Position numbers and translations under genes: made by a program. The notes beneath the pieces are model-generated. The model searched no databases and was not told the origin of the DNA. It worked only from the letters and a program-made list of their open reading frames with translations. A stretch of DNA of 6,291 bases from contig CAZUZD010000348.1 of assembly GCA_964624465.1 (NCBI GenBank), forward strand, positions 1 through 6,291. Reading direction: 5' to 3'. Shown here piece after piece: positions 1-5,199 of this stretch. This DNA comes from CAZUZD01 sp964624465. GTDB lineage: Bacteria > Planctomycetota > Planctomycetia > Isosphaerales > Isosphaeraceae. Each line of letters opens with the position of its first letter. Positions within the stretch are counted from its first letter, which is position 1.

Positions 1-578
1 AGGATGAACAGGCCGATGCCGGCCGAGAAGAGCGGGTCAGCATAGTACCAGCCGGTCGTCCACATGATCAGCCCCGCGGCGATGACGCCGATCGAGGTGA
101 GCATGTCGGAGAGCACCTCGAAATAGGCCCCCTTCATGTTCAGGCTGTCGCCCGCGCCCGAGCGGAGGATGGCCATCCCGGCGAGGTTGACGGCCAGGCC
201 GATGGCGGCGACGAGGAGCATCCCGACGCTTTCCACCTTCGGCGGGTCGAGGAACCGCAGGTAGGCTTCGTAGAGGATGTAGAAGGAGATGGCGAAGAGC
301 ACGACCGCATTCGCCAGCGCGGCCAGGATCTCGGCGCGGTAATAGCCGTAGGTACGCTCGGGCGTCGCGGGACGCCCGCCGAACCAGATGGCGAACAACG
401 CCATAGCAATCCCTGCCACGTCGGTCATCATGTGCCCGGCGTCGGCCAGGAGTGCCAGGCTCCCCGTCATCAGGCCGCCGACGACCTCCGCCACGAGGTA
501 GACGGTGGTCAGGCCGAGCACGACGGCGAGCCGTCCCTTGTTCCTCCCTGCGGGCGTGCCGGCGATCTCCGATCCCAT
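1..578 (-). CDS. CDF/CzcD-family cation exporter, 3' end missing
   Basis: The visible part is 192 residues of a six-helix cation diffusion facilitator that exchanges cytosolic divalent metal for protons across the inner membrane. It starts 'MGSEIAGTPAGRNKG'. Helices are near 17-37, 42-66, 83-105, 117-137, 152-172 and from 180 on. Helix 2 carries the family motif 'LLADAGHMMTDV', with H49 and D53 as the HxxxD half of the transport site. Helix 5 reads 'SLNMKGAYFEVLSDMLTSIG', where E154 and D158 replace the common HxxxD. 'RTYGYYRAEILAALAN' between helices 2 and 3 is also typical of the CzcD/ZitB group. The helix 6 remainder, any loop and the cytosolic C-terminal domain are outside the window. Zn is the likeliest substrate, with Co or Cd possible. 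It is probably transcribed from its own promoter at about 619-647, with possible readthrough from csp. Confidence 0.93.
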   Translation of the reverse strand, partial: MGSEIAGTPAGRNKGRLAVVLGLTTVYLVAEVVGGLMTGSLALLADAGHMMTDVAGIAMALFAIWFGGRPATPERTYGYYRAEILAALANAVVLFAISFYILYEAYLRFLDPPKVESVGMLLVAAIGLAVNLAGMAILRSGAGDSLNMKGAYFEVLSDMLTSIGVIAAGLIMWTTGWYYADPLFSAGIGLFI

Positions 579-583
579 GATGA

Positions 584-590
584 CCCTTCC
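584..590 (-). promoter_or_regulatory. Shine-Dalgarno for the CDF gene
   Basis: On the minus strand GGAAGGG lies 5 bases before the ATG at 578. An in-frame TAA a few codons upstream shows that the gene cannot begin earlier. Confidence 0.55.
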
Positions 591-614
591 GGATTATTGA
601 GTATTGATATGCAG

Positions 615-651
615 GGTGATGCTATCACCACTCCCGGGTGATGTCACCGGG
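615..651. promoter_or_regulatory. Twin palindromes, candidate operator for the CDF gene
   Basis: GGTGAT-GCT-ATCACC (615-629) and GGTGA-TG-TCACC (637-648, extended by CCC/GGG at 633-635 and 649-651) share the GGTGAT half site. The copies start 22 bases apart, about two helical turns. They cover the putative -10 and -35 boxes, as expected of an operator for a dimeric regulator. They could instead act as RNA hairpins in csp readthrough transcripts. No regulator gene is in the window. Confidence 0.4.
619..647 (-). promoter_or_regulatory. Candidate sigma-70 promoter of the CDF gene
   Basis: On the minus strand GTGACA (642-647; 5 of 6 matches to the -35 consensus) is separated by 17 bases from TAGCAT (619-624; 4 of 6 to the -10). 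Transcription would start near 611, giving a leader of about 33 bases before the ATG at 578. Each box lies inside one of two related palindromes. The prediction rests on sequence resemblance only. Confidence 0.4.
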
Positions 652-660
652 ATAACGCCC

Positions 661-686
661 CCCGCCCGGGGTCCGTCCCGGGCGGG
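661..686 (-). terminator. GC-rich hairpin after csp, candidate terminator
   Basis: CCCGCCCGGG (661-670) and CCCGGGCGGG (677-686) are perfect 10-base inverted repeats around a 6-base loop, beginning 8 bases after the csp stop codon. The position fits a transcription terminator or mRNA 3' end. On the minus strand it is followed by G-rich sequence, then GTTAT, with no real U-run. Termination would therefore be weak, or the hairpin may mainly stabilise the csp mRNA. Confidence 0.55.
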
Positions 687-694
687 CGCCGCCG

Positions 695-1168
695 TCAGCC
701 TTTCTTCTCGTGGTGGTCGGCACCGCCCATGGCCTTGACCATCTCGCGGCAGCTCGCGGTGCACGCCTTGAGCGCCTCGACGACCTCCTTCATCTCGGGG
801 TCGTTCAGCTTCTGGCACTCGGCGACGCAGTCGTCGCAGCACTCGGCGCAGGCGTGGCAGGTGTGGACCATCAGCGGGCTCATGCCCCCGACCAGCTTGC
901 CCGCCGTCGCGCAGACGTCGGCGCAGTCGCGGCAGAGATGCATCGCCTTGGCGTAATTCTTCTTGCCGGCCGCGACCTGCTCGAAGCAGTGGTGGAAGCC
1001 TTCGCTGCACTCGTGGGCGCAGTCGAAGCACGCCTCGGCGCATTTGTGGTGGACATCGCCCTTCTTGTGGTGGTCGTGGCCTTTCTCCTGCTGCGCGTGG
1101 GCCACGCCGCCGGCGGCGGCGAGCCCCGCGGCGGCCCCCAGGGTGCCGAGCATCTGCCTGCGGTCCAT
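695..1168 (-). CDS. Exported Csp-type Cys-rich four-helix copper-storage protein
   Basis: The protein has 157 residues. Residues 1-25 ('MDRRQMLGTLGAAAGLAAAG', then GVAHA) form a signal peptide with a twin-arginine, Tat-like 'DRRQML' motif and a likely AHA|Q cleavage site. A His-rich stretch follows (H31, H33, H34, H40, H41). The mature part has 16 cysteines, at 43, 47, 50, 54, 61, 79, 82, 86, 104, 107, 110, 111, 114, 118, 136 and 140. They are spaced 3-4 apart on predicted helices, as in the Csp/DUF326 family, whose characterised members fill the core of a four-helix bundle with Cu(I) bound by Cys. Csp1 of methanotrophs is likewise Tat-exported and has 13 Cys. The inferred role is periplasmic Cu(I) storage or buffering; Zn or Ag binding is possible. 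It lies downstream of the pump operon after a 170-base leader and upstream of the CDF gene. The family call is strong; the metal is inferred. Confidence 0.88.
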   Translation of the reverse strand: MDRRQMLGTLGAAAGLAAAGGVAHAQQEKGHDHHKKGDVHHKCAEACFDCAHECSEGFHHCFEQVAAGKKNYAKAMHLCRDCADVCATAGKLVGGMSPLMVHTCHACAECCDDCVAECQKLNDPEMKEVVEALKACTASCREMVKAMGGADHHEKKG

Positions 1169-1174
1169 CGGATG

Positions 1175-1181
1175 CCTCCTT
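1175..1181 (-). promoter_or_regulatory. Strong Shine-Dalgarno for csp
   Basis: On the minus strand AAGGAGG lies 6 bases before the ATG at 1168. It fixes the start at MDRRQML and excludes the longer open frame reaching 1342, whose extra N-terminus is Arg/Gly/Pro-rich noise. Confidence 0.85.
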
Positions 1182-1200
1182 GGTAGTAATACGCGGTGCG

Positions 1201-1225
1201 GGCGGCCCGCCCTGTGCGGGCCGCC
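1201..1225 (-). repeat. Perfect 10-bp hairpin in the csp leader
   Basis: GGCGGCCCGC (1201-1210) and GCGGGCCGCC (1216-1225) are exact reverse complements around a 5-base loop. In the csp transcript the hairpin would end 19 bases before the Shine-Dalgarno. It is not followed by a U-run, so it is not a classical terminator. It is either a leader structure controlling csp or the 3' end of the pump transcript. The arm at 1219-1225 can also pair with 1235-1241, giving an alternative fold. Confidence 0.6.
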
Positions 1226-1338
1226 GGGAAGGCGGGCGGCCTGGCGACCGCCCATGCCCGGATCGGGACGAGAGTCCCTCGCCGGGTGTACGTCGCACCC
1301 GCCGGCACGTCCGGTGCTGGGGATGCCTAGATTCGCGG
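1226..1338 (-). other. Hairpin-dense upstream half of the csp leader
   Basis: No gene is seen here. Short inverted repeats follow one another: GGGCGG/CCGCCC (1234-1239 with 1248-1253), GGGAC/GTCCC around GAGA (1265-1278), CGGGTG/CACCCG (1283-1288 with 1296-1301) and GCACC/GGTGC (1295-1299 with 1313-1317). Some exclude each other. Short GC repeats are partly expected by chance at this base composition. No convincing sigma-70 promoter was recognised in this stretch. Confidence 0.4.
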
Positions 1339-1554
1339 TCATGCGCGCCTCGACGTCATGCCATCCGAGAATTCGGAAGGGTGCATGATCCCGCGGCCGG
1401 AGCGGGCTTCAAGGCGCCGGACGCGACACCGGAGCTCGTCATTTTCCCCACGCAGGCGACCGATCTCGTCCATGATAAGTACGAACATGTCCTGTTCATC
1501 GCCGCCCGCATCGGCGGCCCGGCCTGCGTCCTGCCGGGTCTTGTGATCGGGCAT
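1339..1554 (-). CDS. Small leucine-zipper-like coiled-coil protein, uncharacterised
   Basis: This 71-residue protein starts 'MPDHKTRQDAGR' and has no recognised family. Residues 24-48 form a regular heptad with F24, I27, I31, L34, N38, L41, V45 and L48 at alternating a and d positions. The polar stretch 'DEIGRLRGENDELRCRV' fills the outer faces. An Asn at an a position is the known mark of parallel dimeric zippers. The flanks (1-20 and 51-71) look disordered. There is no signal peptide and one cysteine (C43). GGAGG lies 7 bases before the ATG at 1554. An in-frame ATG at 1596, with AGGGGG upstream, would give 85 residues and overlap the previous gene by 10 bases. I infer a small cytosolic dimer, perhaps an adaptor or partner for a regulator. 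It lacks an evident basic DNA-binding region N-terminal to the zipper, so direct DNA binding is not supported. Coding is likely from codon use, ribosome site and heptad order. Confidence 0.6.
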   Translation of the reverse strand: MPDHKTRQDAGRAADAGGDEQDMFVLIMDEIGRLRGENDELRCRVRRLEARSGRGIMHPSEFSDGMTSRRA

Positions 1555-1561
1555 AATCCGC

Positions 1562-1566
1562 CCTCC
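1562..1566 (-). promoter_or_regulatory. Shine-Dalgarno for the coiled-coil protein
   Basis: The minus strand reads AAGGGAGGG, with its GGAGG core 7 bases before the ATG at 1554. This is the strongest ribosome site in the region and favours the 71-residue start over the upstream ATG at 1596. Confidence 0.55.
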
Positions 1567-1586
1567 CTTGTCGCCTTGATGGTTCG

Positions 1587-1856
1587 TCAACGGCATGATG
1601 TCGCCCCCTGCGTTGCGCCCGCGCCGCAGGCGGTACGGACCCGGGTTTCGGCCGGAGCGACCCGGCGTTGCAGGCTGTCCAGCCACCGCGTGAGCGGCGT
1701 CGGCGTGGGGCCGCTCACGCGGTCCCGGATGGCTTCGATCCGTGCCGAAAGCGTGGCGACTTCGGCCGCCGAGCCGCCCCGGACGACGAGCCGTCGCGCG
1801 TCGCGCGTCAACGCCCGCAGGACAGCGGAGATCCCCTCGTGATCGTGGTCCCGCAT
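1587..1856 (-). CDS. Small uncharacterised protein following the pump gene
   Basis: I do not recognise this 89-residue protein. It starts 'MRDHDHEGISAVLRALTRD' and ends 'GAGATQGATSCR'. It looks soluble, with no signal peptide or membrane segment. It has two likely amphipathic helices (about 8-20 and 30-46), an RLVVRGG turn between them, and two cysteines near the C-terminus. Codons are strongly GC-ending, like the neighbours, which supports real coding; the competing minus-strand frame here gives a disordered Arg/Pro/Gly product. The start at 1856 has AGGAG 5 bases upstream. An alternative ATG at 1895 lies only 2 bases after the pump stop (TAGTCATG) and would add 13 residues by translational coupling, but it has only a G-run as ribosome site. 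The stop sits 32 bases before the next gene. Position suggests a pump-operon accessory protein; function is unknown. Confidence 0.6.
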   Translation of the reverse strand: MRDHDHEGISAVLRALTRDARRLVVRGGSAAEVATLSARIEAIRDRVSGPTPTPLTRWLDSLQRRVAPAETRVRTACGAGATQGATSCR

Positions 1857-1861
1857 GCGGT

Positions 1862-1866
1862 CTCCT
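1862..1866 (-). promoter_or_regulatory. Shine-Dalgarno for the 89-residue protein
   Basis: On the minus strand AGGAG lies 5 bases before the ATG at 1856. It is the reason to prefer this start over the ATG at 1895. Confidence 0.45.
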
Positions 1867-1897
1867 GCCCGAATGCTCCCTCCGGTGGTGGCCATGA

Positions 1898-4800
1898 CTA
1901 GACCCCCACCGGTTCGGGGGTCCTGGGCATCCTCGCCGGTCGATGCTCTCCATTGGCGTCGGAACTCGGCTCGGGGCCGGGCTCGGGCTCCGGGTCGCGG
2001 CGGTCGTCGTCGCGCGGCCCCGCCTCGACCCGCGGGCCCTTGCCGAAGAGGAGGTACAGGACGGGAAGCGCCAGCATGGTCAGGAACGTGTCGCAGACCA
2101 TGCCGAAGAAGACGACGGTCGCCAGCGGCCGCTGGACTTCGGCCCCGACGCCGGTGGAGAGCATCATGGGCACGAAGCCCAGCGCCGCGACGGTCCCCGT
2201 CATGAGCACCGGCCTCAGCCGGGCGAGCCGGGCCGCCTCAATGGCCTCGCGCTTGGGCAGGCCGTGGGCCATCTTGTCGCGGATGTAGCTGACGAGGATG
2301 AGCCCTTCGAGCATCGACGCCCCGGCCAGCGCCACGAAGCCCACGCCGGCCGAGATCGTGAACGGCATGCCGCGAATCCACAGCCCGAGGACGCCGCCGA
2401 CCCGGGCGAAGAGGACGCCGCTGAAGATCATCAGCGCGTCGCGGAACGAGTGGAAGGTCAGGTAGAGCAGGCTCAATATGAGTGCCAGGGCCAGCGGCAC
2501 GACGATTAAGAGCCGGGTCTCGGCCCGCTTCATGTTCTCGAACTGGCCGCCCCACTCGATCCGGTAGTCGCCGTCGAGCTTGACCTGGGAAGCGATCTTC
2601 TTCTGCGCCTCCTCGACGAAGGAGCCGATGTCGCGGCCCCGCACGTTCGACTGGACGATGATCCGCCGCTCGCCCCACTCGCGCTGGATCGTGGACGGCC
2701 CTGTGACCTCCTCCAGCTTGGCCAGCCGGGTGAGCGGGAGCCGCTGTCCCGCGGCGGTGGTGAGCAGGATCTTCTCGAAGGCCCGGGGGTCGTCCCGATA
2801 GGACAGCGGCAGGCGGATCGCGAGCGGGAACCGCCGGTCGGGCTCGATGACCTCGCCGACCTTCAGGCCGCCGGCCTCGGAGACGGCGTCGAGCACCTGC
2901 CGCGCCGACACCCCGTAGCGGGAGAGGGCCTGGCGGTCGACCACGATGCGCAGCACGGGCAGGCCAGTGATCTGCTCGGCCGAGACGTCGGCGGCGCCGG
3001 GGATCTCCTTGACCACCCGCTCGACCTCGGCGGCCTTTTCTTTCAGGACTTCAAGATCGGGCCCGAAGATCTTGATCCCCAAATCGGCGCGGATGCCGGC
3101 GACCATCTCATTGATGCGCAGCTCGATCGGCTGGCTGTAGACGGCTCGCATGCCGGGGAGTTTCTCGGTCACCTCGGCCATCTTGGCGACCAGCTCGTCC
3201 TGCGTCTCGGCCTTCTTCCAGCCGCCGACCGGCTTCTGCCTCCAGTAGCGCCACCACGCCGCGGGCGGGCTTAAGAGCGGCGGGCGGGCGATCGGGTAGG
3301 TGCCCTCGCGCGGCTTGAGCATCAGGTAAACGTCGGACACCTCGAAGCCCATCGGGTCGGTGGCGACTTCGGCCGTGCCGGTCCGGCTCCAGATGGATTC
3401 GATCTCGTCGGGGAACTCGTTCTTGAGGAGGGCCTCGATGCGGGTGCCGTATTCGAGCGACTCCTCCAGGGAGACGCTCGCGAGCCGCACGGTGTTGATG
3501 ACGATGGAGCCCTCGTTCAGCCGAGGGACGAACTCCGACCCGAGGCCGAGACCGAGGATCGTCGCGCCCAGGGTGATCGCACCGACGATGATGAGGGTTG
3601 GCCACGGGAATTCGAGGCCGAGGCGGAGGATCGGCTGGAAGATCCTGTGGGCCATCCGGTCGATGAAAGTTTCCTTATCTTTCACCCTCCGCGAGAGGCC
3701 GAGCGACGCGAGTACGGGCATGAGGGTCAGCGACATCACCATCGAGCCGGCCAGCGCGAAGATGACCGTCATCGCCATCGGCCGGAACAGCTTCCCCTCG
3801 ATCCCCTGGAGGGTCAGGATCGGCAGGTAAACGATCATGATGATCAGCTCGCCGAACATCGTGGGCTTGCGGACCTCGACCGCCGCGTCGCGGATGATGT
3901 CGAGCTTCGGCCGGTCGGTCCGGTCGTGGGCGATATGCCGGACGCAGTTCTCGACCATGACGACCGAGCTGTCGACGACGAGCCCGAAGTCGATGGCACC
4001 CAGGCTCATCAAGCTGCCGGCGATGCCGACCCGCTCCATCATTGTGACGGCAAACAGCATCGAGAGCGGGATGACGCTCGCTACGATGAGCCCGGCCCGG
4101 AGGTTCCCGAGGAAGGCGAAGAGCACGGCGATGACGAGCACCGCGCCTTCAAAGAGGTTACGCTCGACGGTTTCGAGGACGTGATTGACGAGGTCGGTCC
4201 GCTTATAGGCGACTTCGATCGTGACGCCGGCGGGCAGGGCCCGCTTGATATCGTCCATCGCCTTATCGAGCGCGATGGTAACGTCTCGCGAGTTCTCGCC
4301 CATCCGCATGAAGGCGAGGCCCAGGACCACCTCTCCCTTGCCGTTGGCGGTCGTGCCGCCACGCCGGATGACGTGGCCGACGGCGACCTCGCCGATGTCC
4401 TTGACGCGGATCGGCACCCCGTCGACCGCCTTGACGACGACGGCGGCGATCTCGTCGAGCGTGGTCGTCCGGCCGACGCCCTGGACAAGGCTCGACTCGC
4501 CCGCCCGGACGACGTAGCCGCCGCCCACGTTCTTGTTGTTCTCCCGGAGCGCGAGGGCCAGTTCGTCCAGCGTCAGTCCGAACTTGGCGAGCTTCATCGG
4601 GTCGGCCCGCACCTCGAACTGCTTGGCCAGGCCGCCCCAGGGGTTGATCTCGGCGACCCCCGAGACCCGCCGGAGCCGGGGCCGGATGACCCAATCCTGG
4701 AGGGTCCGCAGCTCGGTCAGGCCGTATTCGGGGTTCTCGCTCGACAGGAGGTAGTGGTAGACCTCGCCCAGCCCCGTGGCGACCGGGCCCATCGTCGGGC

Positions 4801-5173
4801 GGGCGGTCCCCTCGGGGAGTTCGACCTCGCCGAGCCGCTCGCTGACCTGCTGGCGGGCGAAGTAGATGTCGGTGTCGTCCGAGAAGATGAGGACGACCTG
4901 GGAGAGGCCGAACTTCGAGACCGAGCGGACCTCTTCGAGGCCCTTGAGCCCCCCCATCGCGTATTCGACGGGGAAGGTGATGAGCCGCTCGACCTCCTCG
5001 GGCGACAGCTCCGGGACGTTCGTGTTGACCTGCACTTGGACGGGCGTCGTGTCGGGGAAGGCATCCAGCGGCAGGCGCGTGGCCGCCCGGACCCCGAGGG
5101 TGACGAGGATGCCCGCCATGAGCAGGACGACGAACCGGTTCTTCAGGCTGAAATCGATCAGGGCATTGAGCAT
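1898..5173 (-). CDS. czcA: CzcA-family heavy-metal RND efflux pump (HME-RND)
   Basis: This 1091-residue inner-membrane proton antiporter drives metal export from the periplasm or cytosol through a tripartite complex. The first membrane helix is at about 13-30, a helix bundle spans about 340-490, another helix is near 525-545, and the last five lie between about 885 and 1045. Two large periplasmic loops lie between them. The family signature 'DFGLVVDSSVVMVEN' (394-408 region) holds D395, D401 and E408, with the spacing of the CzcA relay D402/D408/E415. By eye alignment, the CusA methionines M573, M623 and M672 correspond to non-Met residues ('IVINTV', 'FEVSDVY', 'LRINEM'), favouring Zn/Co/Cd/Ni over Cu/Ag. 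Oddities are a Trp/Pro-rich insertion at about 625-651, R924 and E956 inside membrane helices, and a 46-residue acidic Pro-rich cytoplasmic tail. The usual length is about 1040-1065. The HME-RND call is near certain; the substrate and the symbol beyond 'czcA-like' are not. Confidence 0.95.
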   Translation of the reverse strand: MLNALIDFSLKNRFVVLLMAGILVTLGVRAATRLPLDAFPDTTPVQVQVNTNVPELSPEEVERLITFPVEYAMGGLKGLEEVRSVSKFGLSQVVLIFSDDTDIYFARQQVSERLGEVELPEGTARPTMGPVATGLGEVYHYLLSSENPEYGLTELRTLQDWVIRPRLRRVSGVAEINPWGGLAKQFEVRADPMKLAKFGLTLDELALALRENNKNVGGGYVVRAGESSLVQGVGRTTTLDEIAAVVVKAVDGVPIRVKDIGEVAVGHVIRRGGTTANGKGEVVLGLAFMRMGENSRDVTIALDKAMDDIKRALPAGVTIEVAYKRTDLVNHVLETVERNLFEGAVLVIAVLFAFLGNLRAGLIVASVIPLSMLFAVTMMERVGIAGSLMSLGAIDFGLVVDSSVVMVENCVRHIAHDRTDRPKLDIIRDAAVEVRKPTMFGELIIMIVYLPILTLQGIEGKLFRPMAMTVIFALAGSMVMSLTLMPVLASLGLSRRVKDKETFIDRMAHRIFQPILRLGLEFPWPTLIIVGAITLGATILGLGLGSEFVPRLNEGSIVINTVRLASVSLEESLEYGTRIEALLKNEFPDEIESIWSRTGTAEVATDPMGFEVSDVYLMLKPREGTYPIARPPLLSPPAAWWRYWRQKPVGGWKKAETQDELVAKMAEVTEKLPGMRAVYSQPIELRINEMVAGIRADLGIKIFGPDLEVLKEKAAEVERVVKEIPGAADVSAEQITGLPVLRIVVDRQALSRYGVSARQVLDAVSEAGGLKVGEVIEPDRRFPLAIRLPLSYRDDPRAFEKILLTTAAGQRLPLTRLAKLEEVTGPSTIQREWGERRIIVQSNVRGRDIGSFVEEAQKKIASQVKLDGDYRIEWGGQFENMKRAETRLLIVVPLALALILSLLYLTFHSFRDALMIFSGVLFARVGGVLGLWIRGMPFTISAGVGFVALAGASMLEGLILVSYIRDKMAHGLPKREAIEAARLARLRPVLMTGTVAALGFVPMMLSTGVGAEVQRPLATVVFFGMVCDTFLTMLALPVLYLLFGKGPRVEAGPRDDDRRDPEPEPGPEPSSDANGEHRPARMPRTPEPVGV

Positions 5174-5181
5174 TGACGCGG

Positions 5182-5186
5182 CCTCC
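5182..5186 (-). promoter_or_regulatory. Shine-Dalgarno deciding the pump start
   Basis: On the minus strand GGAGG lies 8 bases before the ATG at 5173, in the short gap after the adaptor stop codon. The upstream in-frame ATG at 5188 and the longer open frame to 5212 have no such site, and the frame from 5212 would overlap the adaptor gene. Translation starting at 5173 gives the usual RND N-terminus 'MLNALIDFSLKNR'. Confidence 0.75.
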
Positions 5187-5199
5187 ATGGACGTCGGGT

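Noticed and set aside
661..686. Fully functional intrinsic terminator
   Set aside because: The stem is excellent but no U-run follows on the minus strand, so only a candidate call is kept.
710..1186. Plus-strand open frame opposite csp
   Set aside because: It is Ala/Val/Leu/Asp-rich with no ribosome site or motif, and is explained by the complement of csp codons.
594..1298. Alternative minus-strand frame of about 234 codons across csp
   Set aside because: Its product is Arg/Gly/Pro-rich. The csp frame has a signal peptide, ordered cysteines and a perfect ribosome site.
1265..1301. Two short hairpins as separate regulatory elements
   Set aside because: Stems of 5-6 GC pairs are common by chance in DNA of this composition; they are only listed as part of the leader.
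1180..1842. Plus-strand open frame across the small genes
   Set aside because: It crosses the hairpin leader and two better supported minus-strand genes, and shows only Arg/Pro-rich low complexity.
1597..1953. N-terminal extension of the coiled-coil gene's frame up to 1953
   Set aside because: The extra residues are Arg/Gly/Pro/His-rich and overlap both the pump end and the 89-residue gene. Ribosome sites exist at 1596 and 1554 but not at 1953.
3647..5176. Long plus-strand open frame of about 509 codons opposite the pump gene
   Set aside because: It is rich in Asp, Arg, Gly and His without domains or hydrophobic pattern. It mirrors the codon bias of the genuine pump gene on the other strand.
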